Assembly: GCF_022565475.1 (NCBI RefSeq)
Contig: NZ_JAIUMR010000004.1
Location: 111,530 to 175,529 of the forward strand
Reading direction: 5' to 3'
Source: Aliidiomarina sp.
Lineage (GTDB): Bacteria > Pseudomonadota > Gammaproteobacteria > Enterobacterales > Alteromonadaceae
Length of the DNA: 64,000 nucleotides
Shown here: positions 54,827 through 63,986 of the stretch, piece after piece
How the letters are laid out: each line of letters opens with the position of its first letter
Position numbering within the stretch: position 1 is the first letter of the stretch
The notes under the pieces: generated by a model
Seen by the model: only the letters and a program-made list of their open reading frames with translations
Database searches by the model: none
What the model was told of the DNA's origin: nothing
Made by a program: the position numbers and the translations under genes

Positions 54827-56305
54827 ATGGTAACACTCTCAAGAACGGCGATGAGCATAGTCGCGGCAACGGCACTTGTTGTGCTTCACGCCGCGAGCAA
54901 CTCTGCCATGGCAAGCAATCAGCGCTTGGTCATGGAGCCTTGTCATGTACAAGGACTTGCCGAACAAGTGGAATGCGGTTTCTATACCGTGCCTGAAAAT
55001 TATGCCGAGCCTCAAGGCCGCACCCTCGACTTATACGTGGTGCGTTTGCCCGCAGTGAGTTCGGGACGGACCAGCGACCCAGTGTTCTTTCTTGCGGGTG
55101 GGCCAGGCCAAGCTGCGACGGAACTCACTTCTGTCGTTGCGCAGCTTTTCCGCGACGTGCGGCAAACACGCGATATTATCCTCGTTGACCAACGTGGTAC
55201 TGGACAGTCCAACCCGCTTGAGTGTCCGTTAGGCGATTTAGGCGACATGTTGGTTCCAGACGACCAAGTTGACCTGACCGGCATTGCTGCTGGCTGCGCG
55301 GCGGATATTCAAAGCCAACAGGATATTGACTTTCAACACTACAATACAGTCAACGCAATTCGCGATTTCGATAGTGTCCGGGCTGCATTGGGCTATCAGC
55401 AGGTCAATTTATATGGCGGTTCTTATGGCACGCGCGCCGGCCTTGTTTGGATGCGAGAGAAACCAGAGTCATTGCGCAGTGTAGTACTTGACGGCCTCGC
55501 ACCAACGCAAGTGGTGATTGGCCCGTTCGGGACCTTTAGCCAACGCGCGTTTGACATTATGAACGCGGATTGTGCTGCCCAAGAAGGCTGTTTAGAAGAA
55601 TTTGGCGATATCAGCGCAACCTACTATGCACTGCGCGAACAGCTACTTGAACAGCCGCAGCGTTTGACCATTCGTGATGCCCGAAGTGACGAGCCACATG
55701 AAGTATTGGTGACCGCAACACGATTAGCCAGTATTTTGCGCGCCGCACTTTATTCACCGCGCTCACGGCAGCTGATGCCGCTAGCGATTCGCGAAGCGGC
55801 AAACGGCAACTGGCGACCCATTAGCGGTTTAGCGGGCAGCTTTGAGACCAATTCACCTTTGTACATGGGCTTGATGATGTCCGTGTTGTGCCAAGAAGAC
55901 TTACCGCGAGCCGACGCCGAGCTATTGGCGCGTGATGCCGATAACCGTTTTATTGGCGGCAGTGTCGCCCGTGAGTTTCAACGCATGTGTGACGGTTGGC
56001 CGGTCGAGCAGTTAGCAGGCACTGCGCACGCGGAGCCAGTCCATAGCACCATTCCAACGTTACTGTTGTCAGGACGACAAGATCCAGTAACGCCACCTGA
56101 ATGGGGTGATTTAGCCGCAGAAACTTTACCCAACAGCCAGCACTTTGTCGCTGAACACGGTGGCCACACGATTTTCAGCCACACTTGTGCCAATCGCATG
56201 ATCGACCGCTTTTTACAGAATCCTTCGGCGGAAGTGGATGGCACATGTTTAGAGCAAACGCGGTTGTTACCGTTTGTACGCAACGTTAACGCAGCGGGGA
56301 TGTAA
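54827..56305 (+). CDS. Secreted alpha/beta hydrolase, TAP/S33 aminopeptidase-like
   Basis: 492-residue exported hydrolase of the tripeptidyl-aminopeptidase type. Signal peptide TAMSIVAATALVVLHAASNSAMA. Fold markers: PVFFLAGGPGQAA (oxyanion loop), DIILVDQRGTGQSNPL, nucleophile Ser199 in YGGSYGTRAG, a helical cap rich in Cys, and the C-terminal TAP-like part with LLLSGRQDPVTPPEWG (Asp) and HGGHTIF (His). It probably cleaves short peptides, or possibly esters, in the periplasm. It ends two bases before the ABC ATPase gene, so the three downstream genes are likely co-expressed. Confidence 0.9.
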   Translation: MVTLSRTAMSIVAATALVVLHAASNSAMASNQRLVMEPCHVQGLAEQVECGFYTVPENYAEPQGRTLDLYVVRLPAVSSGRTSDPVFFLAGGPGQAATELTSVVAQLFRDVRQTRDIILVDQRGTGQSNPLECPLGDLGDMLVPDDQVDLTGIAAGCAADIQSQQDIDFQHYNTVNAIRDFDSVRAALGYQQVNLYGGSYGTRAGLVWMREKPESLRSVVLDGLAPTQVVIGPFGTFSQRAFDIMNADCAAQEGCLEEFGDISATYYALREQLLEQPQRLTIRDARSDEPHEVLVTATRLASILRAALYSPRSRQLMPLAIREAANGNWRPISGLAGSFETNSPLYMGLMMSVLCQEDLPRADAELLARDADNRFIGGSVAREFQRMCDGWPVEQLAGTAHAEPVHSTIPTLLLSGRQDPVTPPEWGDLAAETLPNSQHFVAEHGGHTIFSHTCANRMIDRFLQNPSAEVDGTCLEQTRLLPFVRNVNAAGM

Positions 56306-56307
56306 GC

Positions 56308-57042
56308 ATGATTACTACACAAGGACTCGAGAAGTCTTATAAAGACGTGAAAGCGCTGCGTGGTTTGTCGTTCGAGGCAAAAGACGGCGAGATTACTGGT
56401 TTATTGGGCCCGAACGGCGCCGGTAAAACCACCTGTTTACGCAGTATCTATGGTTTAATTCATGCCGACCAAGGCACCGCAATGGTCGACCAAATTGATG
56501 CCAGTCAGGAGCCATTAGAAGTGCGTCGCCGCATTGGTATCTTTCCTGATAAATTCGGTTTGCAAGAACGGTTAACGGCCCGCGAGCATATTGCTTATTT
56601 TGCCGCATTACATGGTTTACATGGAAAAACCGGTGCAGAGGCGGTGCAGAAAGTCATCGATGACTTGGGCATGCAGGATATTGCCGATCGCAAGACCGCT
56701 GGGTTTTCCCAAGGTCAACGCATGAAAGTCGCGCTTGGCCAAGCCATTGTGCACCAACCACAAAACTTAATCCTCGACGAGCCCAGCCGAGGCCTTGACG
56801 TGATGAGCACGCGCATATTGCGCGAGCTTTTATACCGTTTGCGTGAACAGGGGCGCTGTATCTTGTTCTCCAGCCATGTCATGCAAGAAGTCGCGGCACT
56901 CTGTGACCGCGTTGTGATCATGGTCGCAGGACAGGTCGTGGCGGAAGGTACACCACAGGAACTGTGTGAACGTACTGGCCAAAGCAGCTTTGAAGAAGCC
57001 TTTGTGCAGTTAATCGGAACCGAAGAGGGCATCATGCTATGA
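56308..57042 (+). CDS. ABC transporter ATP-binding protein, NatA-type
   Basis: 244-residue ATPase of an ABC-2 exporter. Walker A GPNGAGKTT (about 34-42), signature FSQGQRMK (in place of LSGGQ, typical of NatA), Walker B LILDEPSRGLD and switch His in LFSSHVMQEV. It overlaps the permease gene by four bases (ATGA). By similarity to NatAB it could export Na+, but peptide or lipid export is equally possible. Confidence 0.93.
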   Translation: MITTQGLEKSYKDVKALRGLSFEAKDGEITGLLGPNGAGKTTCLRSIYGLIHADQGTAMVDQIDASQEPLEVRRRIGIFPDKFGLQERLTAREHIAYFAALHGLHGKTGAEAVQKVIDDLGMQDIADRKTAGFSQGQRMKVALGQAIVHQPQNLILDEPSRGLDVMSTRILRELLYRLREQGRCILFSSHVMQEVAALCDRVVIMVAGQVVAEGTPQELCERTGQSSFEEAFVQLIGTEEGIML

Positions 57043-58181
57043 AATCGCTATTTTTTACTATTTGGCGCAAAGAAATGCTCGATGCCATTCGGGATCGCCG
57101 CAGCCTGATGGCTGCTATGTCGTACGCGTTTTTTGGACCGGTGCTCATGGCCGTTGCGTTTATGGCAATTATTAATGATGCGGTGTCTGAGAGCGATGTC
57201 TACGTCAATATCGAAGGCGCCGAACATGCGCCGGCGTTCGTTGATTTTCTCAATTCGCGCCGTGTCTTTGCCGGCACGGAAGAGAATAAGGCACGTGATA
57301 TCGACGTGATTATTCCAGACGATTACCAAGCCAAATTGGCGCGCGCGGAAATGATTGAAATTATCGTCCGTGCCGACTATTCAGTGCGCAGCGACAGCAG
57401 TCAACGCAACCGTGTTGAGTCCGCAATTCGCGAGTACAGTAGTACCATTGCCGCGCAACGTTTGACCTTGCGTGGCGTCAGTGCCGAAGTGATTCGTCCG
57501 TTGGTTGTCGACAAACAAGACACGGCAACGAAAGAGTCGCGTGCCGCTTTGATTTTGGGCACCGTCATGGTGTTTGTGTTAATGGCTATTTTCTTCTCGG
57601 GCATGAACGTGGCGATCGATACGAGCGCTGGTGAACGAGAGCGTAATTCACTGGAGTTCCTACTGGCGCAACCCATACCTACCCATTGGTTAGTCATGGC
57701 GAAAGCCGGAGCAGCAGCGACCTTTGCGTTTGTTGGTGCAGTGCTGAGTATCTTGATGATCCCCTTGGTGTTCGTGTTTGTACCATTGGAAAAACTCGGC
57801 ATTGAGTTTAGTTTGTCTGCTGCGAGCCAAGTGCAAATGATCGTGACACTGATACCGCTGGCGCTGTTGGCGAGTATTTTGCAGCTTTTTGTTAGTTTTC
57901 GGGCGAAGTCGTTCAAAGAAGCTCAAACCTATATCTCGCTGGTCATGTTCATTCCAGTCGCCGTGATTTTCGGTATCGAATTTAGCCGCGTCGAGCACCC
58001 GTTACTGAGCGTATTGCCGGTGACATCTCAACACCAAGTGCTGCTGAATACCATTGGCGGGCAAGCGATTAACTGGCTACATGTCGGTGCTGGAGCTCTC
58101 GTGACCTTGGCATTGACCGCCCTACTGGTTTGGGTAGTGACGCGCATGCTGAAAAGTGAAAAAGTGATCTTTGGTTTATAA
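57039..58181 (+). CDS. ABC-2 type permease, NatB-like
   Basis: 380-residue membrane partner of the ATPase. N-terminal amphipathic WRKEMLDAIRDRRSLMAAMSYAFFGPVLMAVAFMAI, a large extracytoplasmic domain (about residues 45-165), then five helices from about 168. The SAGERERNSLEFLLAQP segment between helices is the NatB/ABC-2 signature. It is translationally coupled to the ATPase. Its neighbour, a secreted peptidase, raises the idea that the exporter carries a peptide or protects against one; that is inference. Confidence 0.9.
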   Translation: MKSLFFTIWRKEMLDAIRDRRSLMAAMSYAFFGPVLMAVAFMAIINDAVSESDVYVNIEGAEHAPAFVDFLNSRRVFAGTEENKARDIDVIIPDDYQAKLARAEMIEIIVRADYSVRSDSSQRNRVESAIREYSSTIAAQRLTLRGVSAEVIRPLVVDKQDTATKESRAALILGTVMVFVLMAIFFSGMNVAIDTSAGERERNSLEFLLAQPIPTHWLVMAKAGAAATFAFVGAVLSILMIPLVFVFVPLEKLGIEFSLSAASQVQMIVTLIPLALLASILQLFVSFRAKSFKEAQTYISLVMFIPVAVIFGIEFSRVEHPLLSVLPVTSQHQVLLNTIGGQAINWLHVGAGALVTLALTALLVWVVTRMLKSEKVIFGL

Positions 58182-58208
58182 ATGCGAACATTCAAATAGG
58201 GATTGTCC

Positions 58209-59537
58209 ATGTATGATCCACTGACCAGTAAAGCCATACCTGCCTTTCACGAGGCAGGCATGGCGACCTACTGGCAAGCAGTGACACCGTTTCCGGATAC
58301 GGACTCGGTGGCCCTGCCGGCACAAGCCGACATCGTCGTCATTGGTGCTGGCTATACCGGTCTTAATGCAGCTGTTACGTTAGCCCGAGACTACAACAAG
58401 CATGTTGTTTTATTGGAAGCGGGCAGCATCGGTGCCGGCGCAAGTTCACGAAATGCTGGCTTTTTACTGCCGGGCAGCGGCCGTTTAGGGTTTCAAGACT
58501 ACCGTAAAAAATTTGGTGAGGACGTTGCTCAAGCGGTGCAAAATGAATTCGCCGCCAGTATTGCCCACGTTCACCAAGCCATCGACGACAGTGACTATCA
58601 TTGTGACTTCACCCATGCGCGCTACTTGCGCGTCGCGCATAATTCCAAAGCAGCACAGATCTTACACGACCAACAGCCTGCATATGAACCCACCTTGCTC
58701 GATGCCGAATGGCTGACGGCAGAATCGTTAAAACAACAGATTCCTGGCTTGCCTTGGGGACATGGCGGATTAGCCTTAACGCCAGCAGCAGCGTTAAACC
58801 CGCGTGCATTAACCGCGGTGTATTTAGAGCAAGCAAAGCAGGCCGGCGTTACTATCGTCAGCGGCCACCCCGTCACACATTGGCAAGCGCTCGGCGATGG
58901 CACGCACCAGCTGGAAGCCGCAGGCTCAAGCATACGCTGCCGACAAGCATTAGTCTGTACAAATGGCTATTTACCGAGTCAGCCATTTGCCGATATCGCC
59001 CAGCGCCAGTTTCCGGTGTTATCGAGTATCTTGGTAAGTCGGCCATTGAACGCAGTCGAGCAACAAATGCTCGGCTTGACCGTGAATGATTTGGTGATGG
59101 ATACGCGCCTACTGAAATATTATTACCGCCTCCTACCTGACGGTCGGATTCTCTTCGGCGGACGCGGTGCTGTGCGCGGTAAAGACGCCGAAAGCGGACG
59201 CCAGCGACAACGACTCGAGCGTGCCTTGGTGCAAACCTTCCCACAACTGGACGGGCTATATGCGGACTATTTTTGGAGTGGCTGGATTTCAGTTGCACTC
59301 GACTCGATACCACGGGTCTTCAGTCCGAGTCCAGGGGTGTATACGAGCGCAGGTTATTGCGGAGCCGGTGTTGCCTTTGCAAGTTTAGCGGGTAAGCGTT
59401 TAGCTCAACTCGCTGCTGGAGAGACCTTGCCAGCCTTACCGTTTTATCAGACTCCGTTACCGAAATACCCAATGCCGCAGCTGCGGCGCGTTGCGCTTCG
59501 GGGCTTGTATCAGTGGCAACGCTGGTTTGGCTCGTAA
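58209..59537 (+). CDS. FAD-dependent oxidoreductase, DAO/PuuB-like
   Basis: 442-residue flavoprotein of the D-amino-acid oxidase family. FAD-binding GXGXXG in DIVVIGAGYTGLNAAVTLARDYNKHVVLLEAG, followed by GASSRNAGFLLPG. The C-terminal part ends SAGYCGAGVAFASLAGKRLAQLAAGE. The arrangement resembles gamma-glutamylputrescine oxidase and related amine oxidases, but no putrescine genes are nearby, so the substrate is open. The ATG at 58209 is preferred to a TTG two codons upstream. It follows the ABC permease gene by 27 bases. Confidence 0.88.
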   Translation: MYDPLTSKAIPAFHEAGMATYWQAVTPFPDTDSVALPAQADIVVIGAGYTGLNAAVTLARDYNKHVVLLEAGSIGAGASSRNAGFLLPGSGRLGFQDYRKKFGEDVAQAVQNEFAASIAHVHQAIDDSDYHCDFTHARYLRVAHNSKAAQILHDQQPAYEPTLLDAEWLTAESLKQQIPGLPWGHGGLALTPAAALNPRALTAVYLEQAKQAGVTIVSGHPVTHWQALGDGTHQLEAAGSSIRCRQALVCTNGYLPSQPFADIAQRQFPVLSSILVSRPLNAVEQQMLGLTVNDLVMDTRLLKYYYRLLPDGRILFGGRGAVRGKDAESGRQRQRLERALVQTFPQLDGLYADYFWSGWISVALDSIPRVFSPSPGVYTSAGYCGAGVAFASLAGKRLAQLAAGETLPALPFYQTPLPKYPMPQLRRVALRGLYQWQRWFGS

Positions 59538-59623
59538 CCTACGCATTTTGAGCTTGAATTCTGGACGTAAAAGTCCTTATGCATTGTGCGCCAGCTAGGT
59601 CATCAGTATTGACCGTACCAGGA

Positions 59624-60190
59624 TTAAAAATGCAAGAGCATTTCGGCGGCTGTGCAATAGCAGTCGCCGTCACACACCGGGCAATAGTAGCCCTCGTCTA
59701 AAGAAGACTGCAGCCAGCGATTTTGATGTTCGGAAATTAACTCGCCACCACAACGACTAAAGTATTCAAACGCACTGTTGTTTGGACTTTGCTTCCAGAT
59801 ATGCGCCAAGCCACCTAAACAACCAGCACCTTGCGCTTCAATAATGGAATGCATGAGTAACGATTTGCCCACGCCACCACCCTGAAAATCTGGGTCGACT
59901 GCGGAGCATTTGAAATAACACAGTTGGTCGGCGCTGAACGGCCACTTCTCAGGCGTACAATGCCGATCGACGGGCCACTGATTCGGTGCAAAGGTAATAC
60001 GAATACCCACGAGCTCATTGTCGGCATAGGCCAGCCAATGCAAATTGCGCCCACACTCGGTTTGGCCGCGCGAATAAAAGTCTGCCAAATTCTCTGGCGT
60101 CAAATAATTCTCACCATGCACTTTATTCCCCAGCTCGATAACCGCCTCGAAATCCGTCTCTTGCATCTGCCGAAAACTTAACCGCGCCAT
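59624..60190 (-). CDS. GNAT-family N-acetyltransferase with Cys-rich C-terminal tail
   Basis: 188-residue acyltransferase. MARLSFRQMQETDFEAVIELGNKVHG begins the GNAT fold. The acetyl-CoA-binding loop is VDPDFQGGGVGKSLLMHSII, and NSAFEYFSRCGGE is the usual distal motif. An unusual extension follows: YYCPVCDGDCYCTAAEMLLHF, with four Cys in ten residues that could bind zinc or another metal. The start at 60190 (AGAGAG six bases upstream) is a choice among several in-frame ATGs up to 60259. The substrate is unknown. Confidence 0.82.
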   Translation of the reverse strand: MARLSFRQMQETDFEAVIELGNKVHGENYLTPENLADFYSRGQTECGRNLHWLAYADNELVGIRITFAPNQWPVDRHCTPEKWPFSADQLCYFKCSAVDPDFQGGGVGKSLLMHSIIEAQGAGCLGGLAHIWKQSPNNSAFEYFSRCGGELISEHQNRWLQSSLDEGYYCPVCDGDCYCTAAEMLLHF

Positions 60191-60263
60191 ACGCCACTCT
60201 CTCATTATTATTTGCGCCATTATACCCATTGGAAGAGAGCTTAGACAATGGCTGAACACTCAG

Positions 60264-60517
60264 CTTGCTTGCTACGAAGCACTCAGCTTCCGTGTTACGA
60301 AGCACTCAGCTTCCGTGCTACCGAGGGGCTCATTCTGAGATCGCTCAAGTACGTCCTTGTAGCGCTATGGCGTCGCCATCCATGGCGACGACATTCTCAG
60401 AACGAGCCCCTCGTCCGCACTCGCGCTGAGTGCTTTGCAGCTCCCCCTGTGAACGCCACAGCCATGATCGATCTGCGGGCATCAATATTGCACATCGCAG
60501 CAAAGAGCAAGCAAGTG
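60264..60517. repeat. Nested inverted-repeat element 3 with 23-bp tandem repeat
   Basis: The gap 60191-60575 contains no gene. Left arm 60297-60340 (AAGCACTCAGC ... GAGGGGCTCATTCTGAGA) pairs with 60396-60440 (TCTCAGAACGAGCCCCTC ... GCTGAGTGCTTT). An inner perfect palindrome has CGTCGCCAT and ATGGCGACG (60371-60390). Outermost CTTGCTTGCT (near 60264) matches AGCAAGCAAG (near 60507). Within the left flank TACGAAGCACTCAGCTTCCG is tandemly repeated with a 23-bp period (60273-60295 and 60296-60318). Confidence 0.75.
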
Positions 60518-60546
60518 GCGTCCGCATCGCACACCGCAGCGGTGGG

Positions 60547-60574
60547 CACAAAAAAGGGGCCGAAGCCCCTTTTT
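60547..60574 (-). terminator. Intrinsic terminator of ahcY
   Basis: On the minus strand AAAAAGGGGC (60574-60565), loop TTCG and GCCCCTTTTT (60560-60551) form the stem, with Ts continuing. The stem starts one base after the ahcY stop. Confidence 0.93.
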
Positions 60575-60575
60575 G

Positions 60576-61949
60576 TTAGTAGCGGTAGGTGTCTGGCTTG
60601 AATGGCCCTTCGACCGGTACGCCAATGTAGTCGGCTTGGTTTTGAGTCATTTTGGTGATGACGCCACCGAAGCCTTCGACCATGTAGCGAGCAACTTCTT
60701 CGTCGAGTTGTTTTGGTAACACTTCGACGGTTAAGTGCTTGGCCTTGTCGGCTGCAGACATGTCGGCAAACTTTTGCTCGAACAAATGAATTTGTGCAAG
60801 GACTTGGTTAGCGAATGAACCGTCCATAATGCGGCTTGGGTGGCCCGTTGCGTTACCTAAGTTCACTAGACGACCTTCCGAAAGCAGGATTAAGTAGTCG
60901 CTGCTGTCGTCAGAACGGAATACCGTGTGAACCTGTGGTTTCACTTGTTCCCAACGCCAGTTTTTGCGCATAAACGCAGTGTCGATTTCGTTGTCGAAGT
61001 GACCGATGTTACAGACCACAGCGCCTTTTTTCAGGGCAGCTAGCATGTAACGGTCACAGACGTTAACGTTACCGGTGGTGGTGACGATTAAGTCGGTGTT
61101 GCCGAGCAATTCGTGATTAATCGTTGAACCGTCGTTGCTGTTGATGCCGTCAACGTAGGGTGACACCACTTCGTAGCCGTCCATACACGCCTGCATGGCA
61201 CAGATTGGGTCGACTTCAGTGACCTTGACGATCATGCCTTCTTGACGCAATGAAGCAGCTGAACCTTTACCCACGTCACCGTAACCGACAACCAAAGCTT
61301 TCTTGCCAGACAACAAATGGTCGGTGGCGCGCTTAATGGCGTCATTCAGCGAGTGACGGCAACCGTATTTGTTGTCGTTCTTTGATTTGGTGACAGAGTC
61401 GTTAACGTTGATTGCAGGCACTTTTAACGTACCTTTCTTCAACATTTCGACTAAGCGATGCACACCTGTGGTGGTTTCTTCAGTGATACCATGAATTTTC
61501 TCCAACATGGCTGGGAATTTTTCGTGAATCAACAGTGTCACGTCACCGCCGTCGTCGAGCACCATGTTGGCGTCCCAAGGCTGGCCGTCTTTCATACAGG
61601 TTTGCTCAAGACACCACTCGTACTCTTCTTCGGTTTCGCCTTTCCACGCGAACACTGGAATACCAGCAGCGGCAATTGCAGCAGCAGCGTGATCCTGGGT
61701 TGAGAAGATATTACAGGATGACCAACGCACTTCGGCACCTAAGTCGACTAAGGTTTCAATCAGCACGGCAGTTTGAATGGTCATGTGAATACAACCAATA
61801 ATACGCGCGCCTTGAAGTGGCTGGCTGGCTTTATACTTATTGCGGATTGCCATTAACGCAGGCATCTCTGACTCTGCGATTTGAATTTCTTTACGGCCGT
61901 AATCGGCGAGGCTGATGTCAGCGACTTTATAATCTTGAAATGCGGTCAT
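60576..61949 (-). CDS. ahcY: Adenosylhomocysteinase (S-adenosylhomocysteine hydrolase)
   Basis: Reversibly splits S-adenosylhomocysteine into adenosine and homocysteine, relieving product inhibition of methyltransferases. 457 residues from the ATG at 61949. Motifs: [80 protein letters not shown], the NAD-binding [17 protein letters not shown], and the C-terminal KPDTYRY that closes the neighbouring NAD site. A MLPREGS extension up to 62003 is less likely. It lies 40 bases after adenosine kinase on the same strand, and a strong hairpin spans the junction. Confidence 0.97.
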   Translation of the reverse strand: MTAFQDYKVADISLADYGRKEIQIAESEMPALMAIRNKYKASQPLQGARIIGCIHMTIQTAVLIETLVDLGAEVRWSSCNIFSTQDHAAAAIAAAGIPVFAWKGETEEEYEWCLEQTCMKDGQPWDANMVLDDGGDVTLLIHEKFPAMLEKIHGITEETTTGVHRLVEMLKKGTLKVPAINVNDSVTKSKNDNKYGCRHSLNDAIKRATDHLLSGKKALVVGYGDVGKGSAASLRQEGMIVKVTEVDPICAMQACMDGYEVVSPYVDGINSNDGSTINHELLGNTDLIVTTTGNVNVCDRYMLAALKKGAVVCNIGHFDNEIDTAFMRKNWRWEQVKPQVHTVFRSDDSSDYLILLSEGRLVNLGNATGHPSRIMDGSFANQVLAQIHLFEQKFADMSAADKAKHLTVEVLPKQLDEEVARYMVEGFGGVITKMTQNQADYIGVPVEGPFKPDTYRY

Positions 61950-61978
61950 GTTAGGACTCTCAATCAGTTGTATGGGAC

Positions 61979-62005
61979 ACTTGCTGCCTTCACGAGGCAG
62001 CAAGT
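61979..62005 (-). other. Intercistronic hairpin between the adenosine kinase gene and ahcY
   Basis: ACTTGCTGCCT (61979-61989) and AGGCAGCAAGT (61995-62005) form a perfect 11-bp stem with a 5-base loop holding most of the kinase stop codon. No U tract follows on the minus strand, so it is unlikely to be a plain terminator. Confidence 0.8.
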
Positions 62006-63009
62006 TCTTCCACTAAGTTCAGTTCAGCAAGAATATCCTGCTGTTGTTCGATACTTAAACGCGGGCCATAGTTACTCACTACTGCAGCAGCGGAGCGACT
62101 GGCAAGTGTGCCAGCTTGGGCAGGCGTTAAGCCTTGGGTAATGCCGAATAAGTACGCGCCAGCAAACATGTCACCGGCGCCATTGGTGTCAATCGCTTGC
62201 ACTTTAAAACCAGGCACCTGAATGCGACGTTCTTTGGTGCCGATCAGGGCACCATTCTTGCCTCGGGTAATCACGACCTGACGGGCAAACTGCAACAACG
62301 CTTCCATGGCCGGCTCGATGCCTTCTTTCCCGGTATAAATTTCCGCTTCTTCTTGGTTACAAAAGAGGACGTCGACACCTGGGGTCAAGAATTCGTCTAA
62401 GCCTTCCTTGAAATACTTCACCATGGATGAGTCAGAGAAGGTTAAAGCGATTTTCGTATTGTTCTTTTCCGCAACGTCACGCGCTTCACGAACCGCTGCA
62501 CGAGCGATTTCGGAAGTTGCTAAGTAGCCTTCGATGTACAAGTACTGCGAATCAGCAACGACCGCCGGTTCTAATTCGTCCGTTGAAAAGTCGATGGTGA
62601 TGCCGAGAAACGTACACATGGTTCGTTCCGCATCGGGCGTGACCATAACGACACACTTGCCGGTGTGACCGTCGTTATTTTGTTTGACCAAATGGGTAGC
62701 AACGCCAGCGCGGTCGAGATCCTGCTGGTAAAAGTTCCCATCGTCGTCATTTGCAACTTTACAGCAGTAGAATGCTTTACCACCGAACTGGCTGAAGGCG
62801 ACTAAGCTGTTTGCCGCAGAACCGCCACCGACACGCTTTTCCAGGGTGAATTCCTTGTGCAGTTCGGCCAATAGCAATTGCTGCTGGGCTTCGTCCAACA
62901 GGGTCATAATGCTTTTTTCAATATTATGGCGCGTCAAGAACTCGTCAGTGACTTTAAATTCTTGATCGACCAAGGCGTTTCCCACGCCGATTACGTCGTA
63001 AGTCTTCAT
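61990..63009 (-). CDS. Adenosine kinase, PfkB family
   Basis: 339-residue ribokinase-fold enzyme predicted to phosphorylate adenosine to AMP. N-terminal [17 protein letters not shown], substrate-binding [17 protein letters not shown] (61-77), lid-region [21 protein letters not shown], and the PfkB C-terminal signature [16 protein letters not shown] with catalytic Asp280. Its place just upstream of ahcY fits adenosine rather than a sugar as substrate, because removing adenosine pulls the AhcY reaction toward hydrolysis. A possible promoter with -10 TACAAT lies in the short gap from folE2. Confidence 0.9.
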   Translation of the reverse strand: MKTYDVIGVGNALVDQEFKVTDEFLTRHNIEKSIMTLLDEAQQQLLLAELHKEFTLEKRVGGGSAANSLVAFSQFGGKAFYCCKVANDDDGNFYQQDLDRAGVATHLVKQNNDGHTGKCVVMVTPDAERTMCTFLGITIDFSTDELEPAVVADSQYLYIEGYLATSEIARAAVREARDVAEKNNTKIALTFSDSSMVKYFKEGLDEFLTPGVDVLFCNQEEAEIYTGKEGIEPAMEALLQFARQVVITRGKNGALIGTKERRIQVPGFKVQAIDTNGAGDMFAGAYLFGITQGLTPAQAGTLASRSAAAVVSNYGPRLSIEQQQDILAELNLVEELAAS

Positions 63010-63062
63010 TACGCTCGATTCGCTAGCTGAGTTAAAATTAAGGCCGAATATTGTACACGAAT

Positions 63063-63986
63063 TTATGGACGATATCCGCCAGAAATTCCTTTTGTTGTAA
63101 TACTCACGGCGTCATGGGCGTGTAATGATTCGTAATGGTTCACGCGCACACGAAAATCCAATACGGTAGGATTCTTATCCAACTCATGCTGGAGTCGCCG
63201 GGCCGCATCTTCACAAAACATTAAGTTTTGTCCATTCAGGCGAGCAAACTCCTGTTCGTCTTCGCGTTTTACCGCGGCTTGAACCGGTGTTTTGAGTGAG
63301 TTTTCAATGCGGTCAATAAGTGCGACTATGGGTAAAATGTCAACCTCGTCACTTAACTTAACCTTCACTTCCGCGAGTGAGCGCTGGCTATGCGGGGTCG
63401 CAACGATACCTTCTGTGGTACCGAGCCACTCGACAATTTCTTCATTACTCGCTTCGTCGTCGCCGAAACGGCTACGGAAGGCATCTTGAATTAGCTGCCG
63501 TGCGAGCGCTGCTGAGCAAGGGCAGGTCGACGAGTAGGTTACACCAACTTCAAGCTCTAGCTCAACGCGATCGCCAACGCGTTCAGCACTGATAGCAATC
63601 GGGTAACCTTTCCAACCTTGCTTACCACTGACGAGCGATTTGCGGCGCAATAGATATTCGAAACTAAACGACACACGAGCAGACTGGCTTAAGCCTTCGT
63701 GGGTTGAAATAAATGTCGCTAGAAGCGCTTTGATGCTGCTTCCACTGAGGACGTTATCATTGGCAAGTTCGTCGACGGCTAAATAAAGCCGCGACATGTG
63801 AATGCCTTTTGCTTTTGGATCGTCCAAGCTAACAAACGCTTCAATGCGTGCGCCCACTTGTTGTGGCAAACCCGCTTCACTGGCGATCGTTATCGGCATT
63901 TCGATCTGGCTCATGCCGACCCAGTCGAGCGTTCCTTCGGTTTGTGCTTGCGCTTGGTTGGCAATATCCGGCATTGATGTCGGCAT
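63063..63986 (-). CDS. folE2: GTP cyclohydrolase I, FolE2 type (type IB)
   Basis: 307-residue COG1469 enzyme making 7,8-dihydroneopterin triphosphate from GTP, for folate (and queuosine-type) pathways. Unlike FolE it can use metals other than zinc. The catalytic Cys is in [13 protein letters not shown] (Cys155 or Cys157; the first is the usual one), with [12 protein letters not shown] early and ATPHSQRS and FCEDAARRL later, holding the conserved His and Glu. GGAGA lies seven bases before the ATG at 63986, near the window end. 53 bases separate it from the adenosine kinase gene, so it may head that operon. Confidence 0.95.
   Translation of the reverse strand: MPTSMPDIANQAQAQTEGTLDWVGMSQIEMPITIASEAGLPQQVGARIEAFVSLDDPKAKGIHMSRLYLAVDELANDNVLSGSSIKALLATFISTHEGLSQSARVSFSFEYLLRRKSLVSGKQGWKGYPIAISAERVGDRVELELEVGVTYSSTCPCSAALARQLIQDAFRSRFGDDEASNEEIVEWLGTTEGIVATPHSQRSLAEVKVKLSDEVDILPIVALIDRIENSLKTPVQAAVKREDEQEFARLNGQNLMFCEDAARRLQHELDKNPTVLDFRVRVNHYESLHAHDAVSITTKGISGGYRP

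Noticed and set aside
61950-61989. SAH riboswitch before ahcY
   Set aside because: Only 40 bases separate the genes, and they hold a simple hairpin rather than the SAH-riboswitch architecture.
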